64,000 bases of DNA from Paragyromitra xinjiangensis (lineage: Eukaryota > Ascomycota > Pezizomycetes > Pezizales > Discinaceae). The position numbers and the translations under genes were made by a program. The DNA is taken from contig JBCAMK010000004.1 in the NCBI GenBank assembly GCA_038503065.1, positions 1,253,001-1,317,000 on the forward strand, given 5' to 3'. The notes under the pieces were generated by a model. The model saw nothing but the letters and a program-made list of their open reading frames with translations. It did not search any database and had not been told where the DNA came from. This document shows, in pieces, positions 1 through 11,278 of this stretch (within the stretch, counting starts at the first letter, position 1; each line of letters starts with the position of its first letter).

Positions 1-1
1 C

Positions 2-1387
2 CGGGGACGCGAAGAGACGGTTCGGAAACTCCTCAATAAGGTAACTGATGCCTCAGCTCCGGACAAGCACGGAGTAACAGCGCTCCATCTTGCGGCTTCA
101 GGTGGATATAGAGGAGTTATTTTGTTGCTCCTTGAGAACGAATCGGATATTCCAAACTCATCCAACAGTAGAAAGGGCCTGCTTCTCGGCAACGGTATCG
201 ATATCTCGGCGGCGGATAGCTACGGGAATACAGCACTTATTTTAGCGGCCTCCGGAGGGCATCAGGAAGTGGTTTTACTACTTATCGAAAGGGGTGCTGA
301 TATATCAGTACCGAACAACATTGGTCATACGGCACTCCATATGGCGGCGTCTGAAGGACACGAAAAGGTCGTTCGGCTTCTACTTGAAAAGGGTGCTGAC
401 GTCGAGGTTTCAACTCTAAAGTCCGGGACAGCACTGCACTATGCAGTTCACAAAAATCACGAAACTGTAGCACGGATCCTCCTTGAGAGTGGTTCAAATG
501 TCTCTGCTCGAGATACAAAAGGACAAACCCCTCTACACCTAGCAGCGTATAATGGAAACAGAGGAATGGTATCGCTACTCCTTGGAAATGGTGCCAATCC
601 TACACTATCAGACAGCCACAGACATACGGCATTATATATTGCAGCGCGCAGAGGACACGAACAAGTAGTTCAGCTCCTACTTTACAATGGCGCTGATGCT
701 GAGCTCCAGGTCGCGGGCGGAGAAATAGTGCTGCACGCCGCTGTACTCAAAAACCACGAAATGGTCGTTCAACTACTCCTCGAAAACGGTTCTAGTGTCT
801 CGGCTCCGAATAAGCATGGAAACCAAGCGCTACATATAGCAGCTTCTAAAGGATTTGAGGATGTCGCCGGGTTGCTCCTCCAAGCTGGTGCGGATAGCTC
901 GGCTTTAGCTACGAACGGACAGACGGCTCTACACCTGGCGGCACTCGGAAACCATGAGTGGGTGGCTCGGGCGCTTCTTGAGAGAGGAGTCGATATCGCG
1001 GCACCTGATAATGAAGGAAATACACCGTTACACCTAGCAGCATGTCATGGACACAAAGAGACGGTCTTGCTACTCCTCGATAAGGGAGCTGACGCCTTTA
1101 CGCGAAATAACGACGGATGCACAGCGCCTTGCATCGCTGGTAATCGAGGGCATAAAGGAGTTGTTCGATTACTAGAGGACGTAGATCGGGAGTACTATAA
1201 GGGTGGGTATCACAGTACGGAAAAGGTTATTTCGAAACCTTCGGATTACGAGACAAATAAGGGCCATCTCACAACCAGTGACAGTTGCCTTGCTGCTGTT
1301 TTTCGGAAAAGCCCAGCGGATACGGTTCCTTTCTTTCTTCAAAAGCTAGAGGTCGGAGGGGCTACGGATTACGATTGGGAAATGTAG
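2..1387 (+). CDS. Ankyrin-repeat protein, 5'-truncated by the window edge
   Basis: The reading frame is open from base 2 and already encodes ankyrin sequence (TALHLAASGG), so the gene starts upstream of the window; the visible 461 residues are the C-terminal part. About eleven ankyrin repeats follow each other, with the usual G-x-TALHLAA...LLLxxGAD pattern, up to about residue 390. A repeat-free tail of about 70 residues ends in DYDWEM. Ankyrin arrays are protein-binding scaffolds; in fungi they are often the C-terminal sensor part of F-box or NLR-like proteins. Whether this one has such an N-terminal domain cannot be seen. One repeat near the start is shortened (around SNSRKGLL), suggesting a partial repeat deletion. 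No intron is visible in this part. The product class is certain; the role is unknown. Confidence 0.9.
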   Translation, partial: RGREETVRKLLNKVTDASAPDKHGVTALHLAASGGYRGVILLLLENESDIPNSSNSRKGLLLGNGIDISAADSYGNTALILAASGGHQEVVLLLIERGADISVPNNIGHTALHMAASEGHEKVVRLLLEKGADVEVSTLKSGTALHYAVHKNHETVARILLESGSNVSARDTKGQTPLHLAAYNGNRGMVSLLLGNGANPTLSDSHRHTALYIAARRGHEQVVQLLLYNGADAELQVAGGEIVLHAAVLKNHEMVVQLLLENGSSVSAPNKHGNQALHIAASKGFEDVAGLLLQAGADSSALATNGQTALHLAALGNHEWVARALLERGVDIAAPDNEGNTPLHLAACHGHKETVLLLLDKGADAFTRNNDGCTAPCIAGNRGHKGVVRLLEDVDREYYKGGYHSTEKVISKPSDYETNKGHLTTSDSCLAAVFRKSPADTVPFFLQKLEVGGATDYDWEM

Positions 1388-2618
1388 ATATTACTTGGGC
1401 GTGATTCACCGCTCACCTTCGAGTTGGTTGGTTCGGAAATTTTCCTGTTTTCTCCAATGTCTTTCGTTGATGGGTACTTTTCTTATGTTTGGTGGGGCCT
1501 ATGCTGCAATTTTTCTTCCATGTGAATCCTTATCGTACCTCTTCTATACTTAATGGAACGGATAAACGTTAAAAAGAGACCTCTTTCCGGCAACACCTGC
1601 CTCGAGTCACCACTGATCACTCGGTTATGGATTGATTGCTACTGTCGAAAGCAGAGATCAGGAGACAGAAAAGGCTTGATTGATTTAACCCGCTTTAGTA
1701 CAGGTCTTGATTTGATATATTTACACTCTAGAAACTCATACCGCCTACGCCGTTTACCATGCGCAGTATTAGCCATCAGGGAGTCGTGCTCCAAAAGCTA
1801 GGATAGTCATCTAATCTATCCCATTAATACAAGAAATCTTTATCACCATATACACCTTTCTGTGATGATTTGCATCTTACCTACGATCTCGTAAGGTTTA
1901 TTCGGGTGTGAACCTGATCATGACTTTAGGTGAATAGCCATGATTCGGCTTCACCGCTTCTCAGCTGCTCACCAAACATTCAGGCATCCACGTACAAGGC
2001 GCTGGTCTTACCGCACTTCTGGTAATTATTTTAGCCCTTACTATCTCAATTATTATACATAACAAATCTCGAATCGGCGCCTTGTGAGGCTTGAGTCTAC
2101 TACGCATGTGGTTGGTTGCTCCTGCAAGCCGCCGTATTACTGCGTCTGCACCAGAATCAAAGCAGCCATGGTCCAGCACATTGGCAAATCCCAATACAAT
2201 CCATAGCCATGATTGGTTTAGTTTAACGAACCAAGTTGCCTTGGCTTTTTATCGCGACCTTGTGTATATCTGAGTACTGACCACATCCGCGCCAAGAGGC
2301 ACTCCGATCTTAAGATAGTCGGACTTAAGAACTAATGGGCATTGTGCGGGGAGAAACGAGGCAAGAATTACGAGGCGATAACTCTTAGCACTAGCTGAAT
2401 GCACAATCTACTGATTCTAGTTAAACTATTTTTAGTTCCACAGGCTTTCATGTGAATTCAACGATCCTGGCTTAGCCTCCTATAGAAAATTTGTTTAGGC
2501 CTCCCACATACGAAAAAGAAAACACCACCATTATATATCAGTTTCTATCAAGCATCACCTTAAGCTCTCCGTTCATCTTCCGCCGCCTCTGTCAAACAGC
2601 TACAACCCGCCCGGCAAT
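1388..2618. other. Intergenic, no gene seen
   Basis: About 1.2 kb between the ankyrin gene and the DUF4470/MYND gene, both on the plus strand. Only short frames without a family resemblance are present. It should contain the 3' end of the first gene and the promoter of the second; no clear TATA box was picked out. Confidence 0.6.
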
Positions 2619-5600
2619 ATGTCGCATCCAACCAATTATTGGAAAAGGCCTTTCTTTTATGGCATTGGCAACACTCCAGCAGTCTGTTTGACCCAAGACC
2701 TCACGCCAGAGGAAGCAGCAAACATCCTTCTTTTGGGTTGTGGTGATCCTCGGAGCATCTTGTACACTATTTACTCTATCGGGGAGGAAGGTATTGTGGT
2801 ACTAATAATTTGATGGGGACCTGAAACCATACTGACAGCGAAAGGGCCGTTTAACCTCGACTTCACCTGCTGTGATCTTGATCCTGCAGTCTTAGGTAGG
2901 TTCTCAACGTTGGGTTTGTTTCTCTTGTAAGAGATTGCTAATTCCCTCCGCTCTCTAGCTCGGAACGTCCTACTACTCACCTTGCTTGCGGATGACACAG
3001 CAGGCAACAACGATGCGAAGATATGGAACATTTTTTACCACTTCTACATCGACAAGGATTCCCTCACCTTGCTCTTAACCCATTCACAGAAGCTCTTCGA
3101 GCTCTCTGACTCCATCAAAACATGGAACAATTCCCAATACGGTTCGTTCCTACGGATGTGCACCCAAAAGACTCTTTCTCAGCTTCGAGGCTTCTGGGGG
3201 CTATACGCCAAAACGGGTAAAATGACAAACGCCGAGAAAACACGCTTCAGAAATAAATATGATTCAGGTCTTAAGGAGGTAGCTAAGCAATGCCTGCCGC
3301 AGGGAGGCCAGAATATCACAAGCGCACGCTCGGCAGGTCCACTCTGGATGGCTGCGGTGACACCAACGGCGCAGGAATTTACACATTTCTGGAAGACTGG
3401 AGTTACCACCGTGGATCAGCAAGTTTTTGCAGCCTCCACACTTCCTAATCCTACTTTCGCATACTCGGCCCGTGGAGAGGTTTTTGCGGTGCACTACGGC
3501 GCAGATCCGATCTCTGGGTTTCATTTAGCTCCTGCGTTCGTCCCTATCAAGGCCAGCCCACAGCCGAAAACGGGAGAGAAATCCTTCCAGCACATCGTCG
3601 ATTTATGCCAAACTCAATTTCGTGACAGGGGCAAAGCTTTCAGGTTAGCGCTTAGTGCTGTCAAGAAAGCCGGAAAGCTAGTCATACGTGTGTTTTGCGG
3701 TGATGCCCTCGCGTTGTGCAAAGCTCTAAACTATTGGGCGGTCAATAGTTCCATCGAGACGGGAATGTATGCAGCTTCCTGGACAATATCTCAATTAATC
3801 CTTGACGGTGGTGATTATATCGAGAGCTCGAAGATCAAGGCACCCTTGAATTTCAACGTCATTGATACCTCCAACCTCACAGACCATCTTGGTATCCTGA
3901 ACATTCTCGTGGTCACCGTGCCCCTGCTACCTAGAGCTCCTTCTTCGGTGCTTTATACAGAAACGTTGCTATCTTCTGGGGCAGACCCAGCTACGTCCTT
4001 CGTCGAACGTATGTGCGCAGATATCCCAGCTATTTCGATACTCCTAGGTGTGGCACCATTAACCTACGTCTCGAATTTCACATCGCATTCGAACGTCCAC
4101 GAGATCCTTGCGGCAAACATGAGAACAGGACAATTTCATGAACGTATAGCTTGGAAAGTGGTTTCTCTTGGAGACCCCATTGCGGCTGCCCACGATTCCG
4201 ATTGTAACAGGCCTCTAACCTACGAGGCAGACCCGCTCGCCAAGTTCATTTTTGCCATGTATCTGCAGATGTTTCAGGCAGATAATGCTATGTCGAAGTT
4301 TAGAAAAGTTACCATACAGGATATTGCGGGGATGGCTCTAGTCCACTACAATCGCGGCAGTCTCGCAGCCCTCATGCGTCTCATCAAAGCACGGACCAAA
4401 ACGAGCTGGCAAGATCTTATGGACGGGATACATGGTCGAATCCAGTCTGATAGACAAATTCCCATGGGCTTGAACAACTATCAAGCTTTAACCGCACAGA
4501 TACATCTTCTCAACGTCGACACCGATATCCCAGTCCTGAAACCAAATCAACGAATCATACCAATCAACACTAAAACCGGAAAACTCGGAGGATGGGGCAA
4601 CGTTCCACCGCTAGTCTGTGTCGTTCTCACTGTGCCTCGACATGCACTTAAGGTTCTCACGGATTTTGATATGGCGCGGATAGGGTCGCCGACTTTAAAA
4701 TGTGAAGTTGGGAGTCCTCATGGCCACAATGTGATCTACGACTTTCATCCTATATTCGGTTCAGCCACTGCGACAGGATCGAAAGAATACACGAGTATCC
4801 GTATCAAGGAAGACCCTACTGGATGGTCTGGAACATCCCCTTTAATCCTATCTTTCTGGTATCCCGCATGGCAACTAATGATATATCCACACGAAACCAC
4901 TATCTCTTTCGGGGTCCGAAGCTCACCGCACTTAGGCCATATTCTTTTCATGAAAGCGCTTGGCCCGGCTATGAACATATATAATGCCAAACTCGACGAC
5001 AAAAACGTGCTCGTGGCCCGAGAGCGTCCCAACCTCCCCGGAGAGGCACAGAAGGTCAATGCTATTTCCTTAAGCAATTTCTCCACTACACCTACTACCA
5101 CCCCTGTGAAAATCAGCCCGGTCTCTGTGAACTTGGATGCTTCGGGACAAAGGATCGTGACACTCGCAATGAAGGTGGATATCATAGACAAAGATCTAAA
5201 GGCTAAGTTAGCTGGCAAAACGGATGTCACTACATCGCAGCCCACACCATGCACCATCGAGGTCAAGATAGATTCTTTCAGCCAACCTCTGGCTTTCCCA
5301 TTCCCTATTGATGGAACACGTGCAAAGTTGCGGATTGCTCGAAAGTCATCCTATGTTGAGGTAAACTGACAGTTTCATATTAGAATATAAAACAGTATCT
5401 GCTAACAGCCTCGAATAGGTTATCGTTCCAATCTCTACCCCAAGGTCTGTCGGTGGGTTTTCTACTAAGAGCTTCCCTGTTGTTATGCACAACAAGGCAC
5501 CACTCGCCTGGAACATCCATTACCTCAATCTAGACCGTCTTCCTGCAATTGACATCAGTGATCCATCCAAGCTCACATGGATGGATACACATATCGGTCT

Positions 5601-6453
5601 CATGCTTTCCGACCGTGAACGCAACATCAGGGATACGATGCCTGGATACTCACACAAAGATATAATCTTTGACGTGAAGGACTCCATCGCACACATCATA
5701 ATCCAATACGCCGGAATAAAGGGTAATAAAAGCCAAATTTTCGCTCTCAGCGACCCAGAAAAAGGTGGAATTTATACTCTCATCTTCTGCACGGACATAC
5801 GTTTAGATGTAGCATCCCACACTGTTGTTCTAGACGCATGTATTCTGCCTTTGACCCCGAAACTCTTAGCAACCTCTACGCTCCTAGACACCATCTTTAA
5901 GTTCCACAATAGCTCCAAAATTGTGGATATCAATACAGCGGGCGAAGAGTCAAAGGCTTGGAGAGATCTATCACTGGCCTTTATAGAACGATGTCGGAGG
6001 TGGAAACATCGTGAGGACTGTCACTACCTTACGAAGGGCATCCCACTTACGTACGATTCGGGGAAGCCGCTGCAAGGAAATTGGGCTTCACCAGCATCTC
6101 TAATCTTCCACGATGACGCACAGATACCGCCGCTATGTGCTTGCGCTCCAGGAAAGGCATCACCGGAGTTCTTGAAGGTGAAGGAGTGGGAGCCATTTGC
6201 CAAGCATGTGACTAGGATAGCGATCTCACCACTGTTTGCAGTGTCATATCTTGATCCTGTTGGACAAGAATTTGGTAAGATGATGAGTAACGACTGGGAA
6301 ACTATGGAAAATTTGATAAAGAAGGAAGGATGTTATAATTGTGGGAAGGGTGGTGGAGGCTTGTTGCGTTGTGCGAGATGTAAGAAGGCTTCATATTGCT
6401 CTGCTGAGTGCCAGAAGGCGGATTGGAAGAAGCATAAACAAGTTTGCAGATAA
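2619..6453 (+). CDS. DUF4470 and MYND zinc-finger protein (four exons, 1221 aa)
   Basis: Exons are 2619-2790, 2839-2895, 2959-5360 and 5419-6453. The introns (48, 63 and 58 nt) have GT..AG ends and keep phase; intron 1 carries a TACTAATAA branch site. The first two exons give the hallmark fungal DUF4470 start (FYGIGNTPAVCLTQDL, then LLLGCGDPR and LDFTCCDLDPAVLARNVLL), the domain also found at the N-terminus of the dynein assembly factor DNAAF3. The last 40 residues (about 1182-1220) form a MYND zinc finger with CYNC, CARC, CSAEC and HKQVC ligand groups. MYND fingers bind proline-rich peptides, so a scaffold or regulatory role is likely, but no enzymatic motif was recognised in the long middle. 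The start is the ATG directly before the conserved block. No stop or frameshift was seen. Function unknown. Confidence 0.9.
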
Positions 6454-6991
6454 TTTGACGACCATCCCATCTGTTAGTTTCTAGGTTTTTCCCTTTTTAG
6501 GATGATATTTTGTACATATACTACATGCAGTATCTCGAGGACTTCGTGATCTCATAGGTGGATGAAACTAGCTCTTCTACTTTCATAAATTTATTGCAGA
6601 TCCTTAGCTGAGCCACAACTCCTATTCAAGGGATACTTCTACAATCGGTAAAGGTCCTACAATAATGATATTTCGATATGTGGATCAAAACATCATGTTA
6701 GGGTTAGGGTTCAGTCTTGATACATCTCTTGCATGATGCAGATCAGTGGGCAGGAGAGGAATAGCCGCAGAAAATCGAGGAGTCTACACAAATTTAGTCA
6801 CCTTTACACGATCAAAATGCACAGTTATATGGAAAATGATTGATTATCTATATATTTCTCTATGGAATACTATATTCATATTTCTATCTTTATACGCAAA
6901 AGATTAGCTTCGTTCAAAACAAAACCAAGCTGAAGTAGTAAAGAACGAGGCATATGTTGTGAAGATCAGCTCGAGGAATTCATTTTTCGCT
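6454..6991. other. Intergenic, AT-rich
   Basis: The 3' flank of the MYND gene. It holds a short telomere-like run (two TTAGGG units at about 6697-6711) and otherwise low-complexity A/T sequence. No gene seen. Confidence 0.5.
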
Positions 6992-8460
6992 TCAGTGAAG
7001 AGGCTTTTTGTACATAGCCATTCTTCTCGGGTAATACATGCTTTCAAAAATCATCATTTCGACAACAGGGTGCATGGAGGGCATGGTAATAAGAAAAATA
7101 AAGCTTACCTGTTAGTATTATGATCAAGGAGCGTGAGGGGTCGTTGAAGCCCCACAACTCTTCAATGCACAGCACAAGGAGGCGAATCCCAGAGCAGACT
7201 GATGACATCGTTAGCAGGATGCCCATTTCTAAAGTGTAATAGAGGCCAGGTAGGAAATAACGAAAAAGGTAATGCGTAGAGATCAGACTGTTGAGCTTGA
7301 TATGTCGTTTATTCACCATTCCTCTTAAGAGGTCTGAAAGTGAAGAAGTAAAAGATCATCATGATACGCGGGGGGGATCGGGGGCAGCAAAAACCGAAAA
7401 ATAAGTACCTTAGCATTAACCCGAAAGAATAGTCTCGGACTGTTCTTCCCAGAAGGCAAAAACAAAGAAGAAATAATCCCCCAGAGGTAATTGGAATGTA
7501 GAACACGTATAACCACCGCACCTGCTACGTAGAAACAGGGCAGTTTTCTCAAACAGTGCACACCACGCCCCATACCCGCGACGACATTTATTACGAATGA
7601 TTGACTGATGCCGCGCACATATGAAGGGTAATCTCCCTCTCTTCCAGGAACCCTAAAGCCTTAAAACAACAGTAGGGGCAGATATGGAGAGGTTTTTTCA
7701 GTCTGGGACAAGCCCAGTTGGGAATTGAGGAGGTGTCGGACGACATCGATGCGATCCAGACTTCGTGCCACGACCAAGGAGTGAAGCATCGATGGGACGT
7801 CCAAGCCTGCGCTCAGCCCGAAGTATGATGAGATTGCATCTTGTAGGTGCGTCTGTGATCTAAGATGGGTATTAGCGCTCATAGTCTAGATATAAACTAG
7901 ACGCAGTAAAAGAACCAAGAAAGCCATCGGAGTCAGAGGCAAAATATCATGTCTTCAAAGAATTTCAGACAATGTAGATAAGTAGATAAGATTTGTTTTG
8001 TTCATCAGACGATGGGAGAAAGGAAAAACTAGAAAAAGCCCAACAGTGATTTGAATAAACGAAAAAGCCGGCAAACTCACCAATTCTTCTATTATAAAGT
8101 ATACAATTGGAATTCCTATAATCTGTCACGAAACAACAATTGTTAGCCGTTTGGCCCCAGCCACGAGCAGAGAAGTGACCAAAGAAGCGACGATGTCATG
8201 GCATCGTCAAGAGGCAGATGTCAGGAACCATAACGCATAAAATTTTATACTTCATCGGCTCGCTCAGAAGTTATCGTTTAATTGTTTTAAGTGATCATCA
8301 TCCTGCAGGCAAGAGGGGGTTTTTTGAAGGTGAAGAGTGAGGAAACTTAATTACATACCACTTGCTAGAAGCTGTAGTCGAGGTCAGTAAGCATTCGCTT
8401 TCGGACATTAGCAGCCGCAGAAAGAATTGCAGGCATAGTTGATGCCGCTGTTAGACGATT
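6992..8460 (-). other. Possible spliced minus-strand gene, unidentified
   Basis: Several minus-strand pieces look coding but no complete model could be built. Piece 1 (8460-8365) follows an acceptor-like TTTTTTGCAG and reads to a stop. Piece 2 (about 7870-7665; DAISSYFGLSAGLD) has C/G-biased third positions. Piece 3 (7521 to about 7410) is hydrophobic, starts at an acceptor-like GTAGCAG and ends at a GTACTT donor. Piece 4 (7320-7100) is also hydrophobic and ends in TACTAACAG directly followed by GTAAGC. A last piece (7084-6992) begins MPSMHPVVEMM and ends in a stop. Together they could be a membrane protein with several introns, or a decayed gene. No family was recognised. Confidence 0.3.
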
Positions 8461-10179
8461 CTGCAAAAAACGATGGGGTTGTTATTGTGGGATAGATGGT
8501 TGATGGAAAATTTCTTAAATGAGTGGGGGTATGAAAAACCCTAAACCCTGATTCTAGAACAAATTCACCGACTCGAGTCTTGGCGGCATCCCATCACGAA
8601 ATTGAAGCCCAAATACGTAGACCTGCTAAAAACTCCCTCCCATTCCAGAAAGATTTCAAAGGAGTCGAAGGAGCTGAAGCGAATAAGATAAGTATTCTAT
8701 CACCTCCTCCAAAATAACCTTTTTCCTGCCGCTACCAACTCCAATTACTCTCAACTTAAAGTCCAATCGGAAGCCAGCTGAAGAAAATTCATACACTTTA
8801 TACCTTCCGTTCCTCAATATAAGATAGCACAAATAATGCTCGCTTTCTCTAGTGTTTCACAATAGTAGCAAAGTACTTGACCTAGAATTAAGCATTGGAG
8901 GGCCTAACGAGAGGAAATAAAACGAAGAAATGGTATAAAACACCTGCGCCCAACGCACCCCCGCATAATATAGCAGTTTACAGTCCCTCAACTCCTTCGG
9001 GTATTGAGTGATGTCTTATAGTCTACGTAGAATAGGCTACATGTACTCGTCTGATCCACCGAAAAATAGCCAATTGGGAGCATCTTTACTGCTAAAGACC
9101 GGTATTTATTCACCTCGAGTGATAAACGGTGAATTTTAAGCCAAGCTGCTCCGAGTGTTCAAAGCATCGGATAAATAAGATCCTTCATCGGAAATAGGTA
9201 GATTACAACCATAAGAGAAGGAAGTGATTTTGGCCAACATTCAGCGACCCACTAAGAACCATTTGTAAAGGGAGCCAATATCCAGCCATTCGGACAATCC
9301 AAATGTCAGAAACTGACAGATGTGGGTTTGACAGGTGCATGCAGGTCCAAACCCAACCACACTTTCCTCACATTCTTAAGGCGCCAATGACTACCATTTA
9401 GTCTACACGCATACATGTATTCAGTTTCTGGATTCCTCTGCTTGTGCTTCTGTTCAGCCAAGAAGCACATAATCTGCGCAAAGAGAAACAGCTCAGTTTT
9501 TAAACATTATGAGTCTGCATTCGTTCGACGCGTACGGCAGTTAAAAGACGCCATACTGTCATTGATAGACAGGTATTCCGACTACAGCCCCACAACAGGG
9601 TCGCAAGCCATGAACCACGAGACGCACTCTAGAACACCAGTATTAAGTACTACATATACTACTTAGATACCTATCATCCAACAAAAACTATCGAGAAACT
9701 CCCTCTGTTAATTCAGCCAGTGAACCAGTGAGTCAATATTGTAGAAAAGATAACAGCAAAAGCAAAAAGCAAAAAAAGAACTCGTCGCGGCTCGCGATCG
9801 TGATCACGCCGCAAAATCTCCCACACAACCAAAAAACTTTTCTCTTGGAAATCAGTTCCTGCATTATCTATGGTCGTGTGTTGTCTCCAAGAACCACCTG
9901 GGGGCTCATCTTCCAGAATTTTCCCAGATAGAGGGCAAAAAAAAATTAAGCGGCAGGACCCCCCAATTCTCTTGGCGCCATTACCACATCCCACATTCAA
10001 CCCCTCATCTGCGCAACCCCTCCTCCTCTGTTTTCGTCTTTAACCCCCCCAACTGCCCGTAACTGAATCAACAACCACAACAGCTGTACCGCTCCCGTTT
10101 CTGAAGAACGGAAACTACTCTTTGTTTACGCTTTTTAGAGGTATTTTTTAGTGCAGAAGCTAGAAGCTAGAAGTTAAAG
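8461..10179. other. Intergenic; promoter side of NTF2
   Basis: No coding sequence recognised. A telo-box-like AAACCCTAAACCCT lies near 8535-8549. From about 9960 the plus strand becomes C/T-rich, typical of a fungal core promoter and 5' UTR ahead of the NTF2 start at 10180. Confidence 0.5.
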
Positions 10180-11278
10180 ATGGGCGGTAAGTTGCAGATT
10201 CTTGTGTTTATTTCCCTAGAGAGATTGGCAGCTTTATTTCGGGCTCGCATTGGAGCTAGACAGAAAAAAATAGCTGGAAATGGGACAAAGGATGAAAAAA
10301 TTCATCCTGGGGACGTGTTGAGCTAGCAAGCGGGGATGAGCTCCCGTAGGACACGCGCCGAGAGTGCAATAACGAAGAAATGCCATTTGTTTGAACAGTT
10401 CGCTGACAATTTTATTTTTCCAGATTTCGTCACTGTTTCGAGTAATAGCCATCCTTTTGCCATAGTCTGCTCGAGTGGGCGTCATAGATTGAATGACGAC
10501 TGCGCAAACCCCCAGAACTGAGTTGTGCTGACACAGTGCCGGGTGAATAGATGAGTTCGCGAAATACTACTACAATACATTTGACACAAACCGTAATGGA
10601 CTGGGGCCTCTCTATGTTTGTTCCACACTCTCCTCTACCTCTTTGTTCTCCTCCTCCACTTCCTCCAACTTAAGGCCAGAGGTTGGGAAGGGGGGACAGA
10701 AAAGGAAAGAAAAAGCTAACAAATAGATGATGTAAATAGAGAGAAAATTCCATGCTCACCTTCGAGACCAACCAGGTCCAGGGCGTTAACAATATCCTTG
10801 AGAAGCTAAACGTTCGAACCCCCCCCTATTCCTCTCTCAAACTCTTTCACTTCCTTCTAGGTAAACTGGGGGAGGTGACTCGGCTATATGTAGTGCTAAA
10901 GTGAGAACGGGACTGTAGGGCCTCCCTTTCCAGAAAATCGTGCATCGTATTTCGACTCTCGATGCACAGCCCGCAGGACCAAGCGGGAATATCATTGTTC
11001 TTGTCACTGGAGAGCTTCTGGTTCGTATTATTTTCTAATTAATGTTGACGCGAGAGGTCACATTACCCTAGCTTTTGGAAGAAGAGCTAGGGTTATGAGG
11101 TCTCGAGAATTTTACCACGATTTGATCACTTAGGATGTAGCTGTAGCTAACATGCATTGACTGATTGCTATAGACCGATGACGACCCACCAAAGCTCTAC
11201 TCGCAGGCGTTTCACCTCGTCCCAGATGCAGGCAGTTACTACGTCTTGAACGATGTCTTCAGACTTGTCTACGGTTAA
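10180..11278 (+). CDS. NTF2: Nuclear transport factor 2 (six exons, 122 aa)
   Basis: NTF2 carries Ran-GDP into the nucleus and binds FG nucleoporins as a homodimer. Exons are 10180-10186 (7 nt), 10424-10441 (18 nt), 10551-10615, 10740-10811, 10919-11020 and 11174-11278. Spliced, they give MGDFVTVSNEF at the start, [40 protein letters not shown] and a [12 protein letters not shown] end, which cover the NTF2 fold in order. The length of 122 aa matches the usual 123-127 aa. Phases agree at all five junctions (introns 237, 109, 124, 107 and 153 nt). The gene is almost invisible as open frames because exons are so short. Two donors are unusual (GTTCGA at 10812, GTTCGT at 11021). It lies upstream of TVP18 in the same orientation. 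Confidence 0.93.

Noticed and set aside
4745..5266. 173-codon minus frame
   Set aside because: It is antisense to the DUF4470/MYND gene with no motif of its own.
7044..7521. RTA1-like or other named membrane transporter
   Set aside because: Hydrophobic stretches were compared with remembered RTA1 motifs and the match was too weak to name a family.
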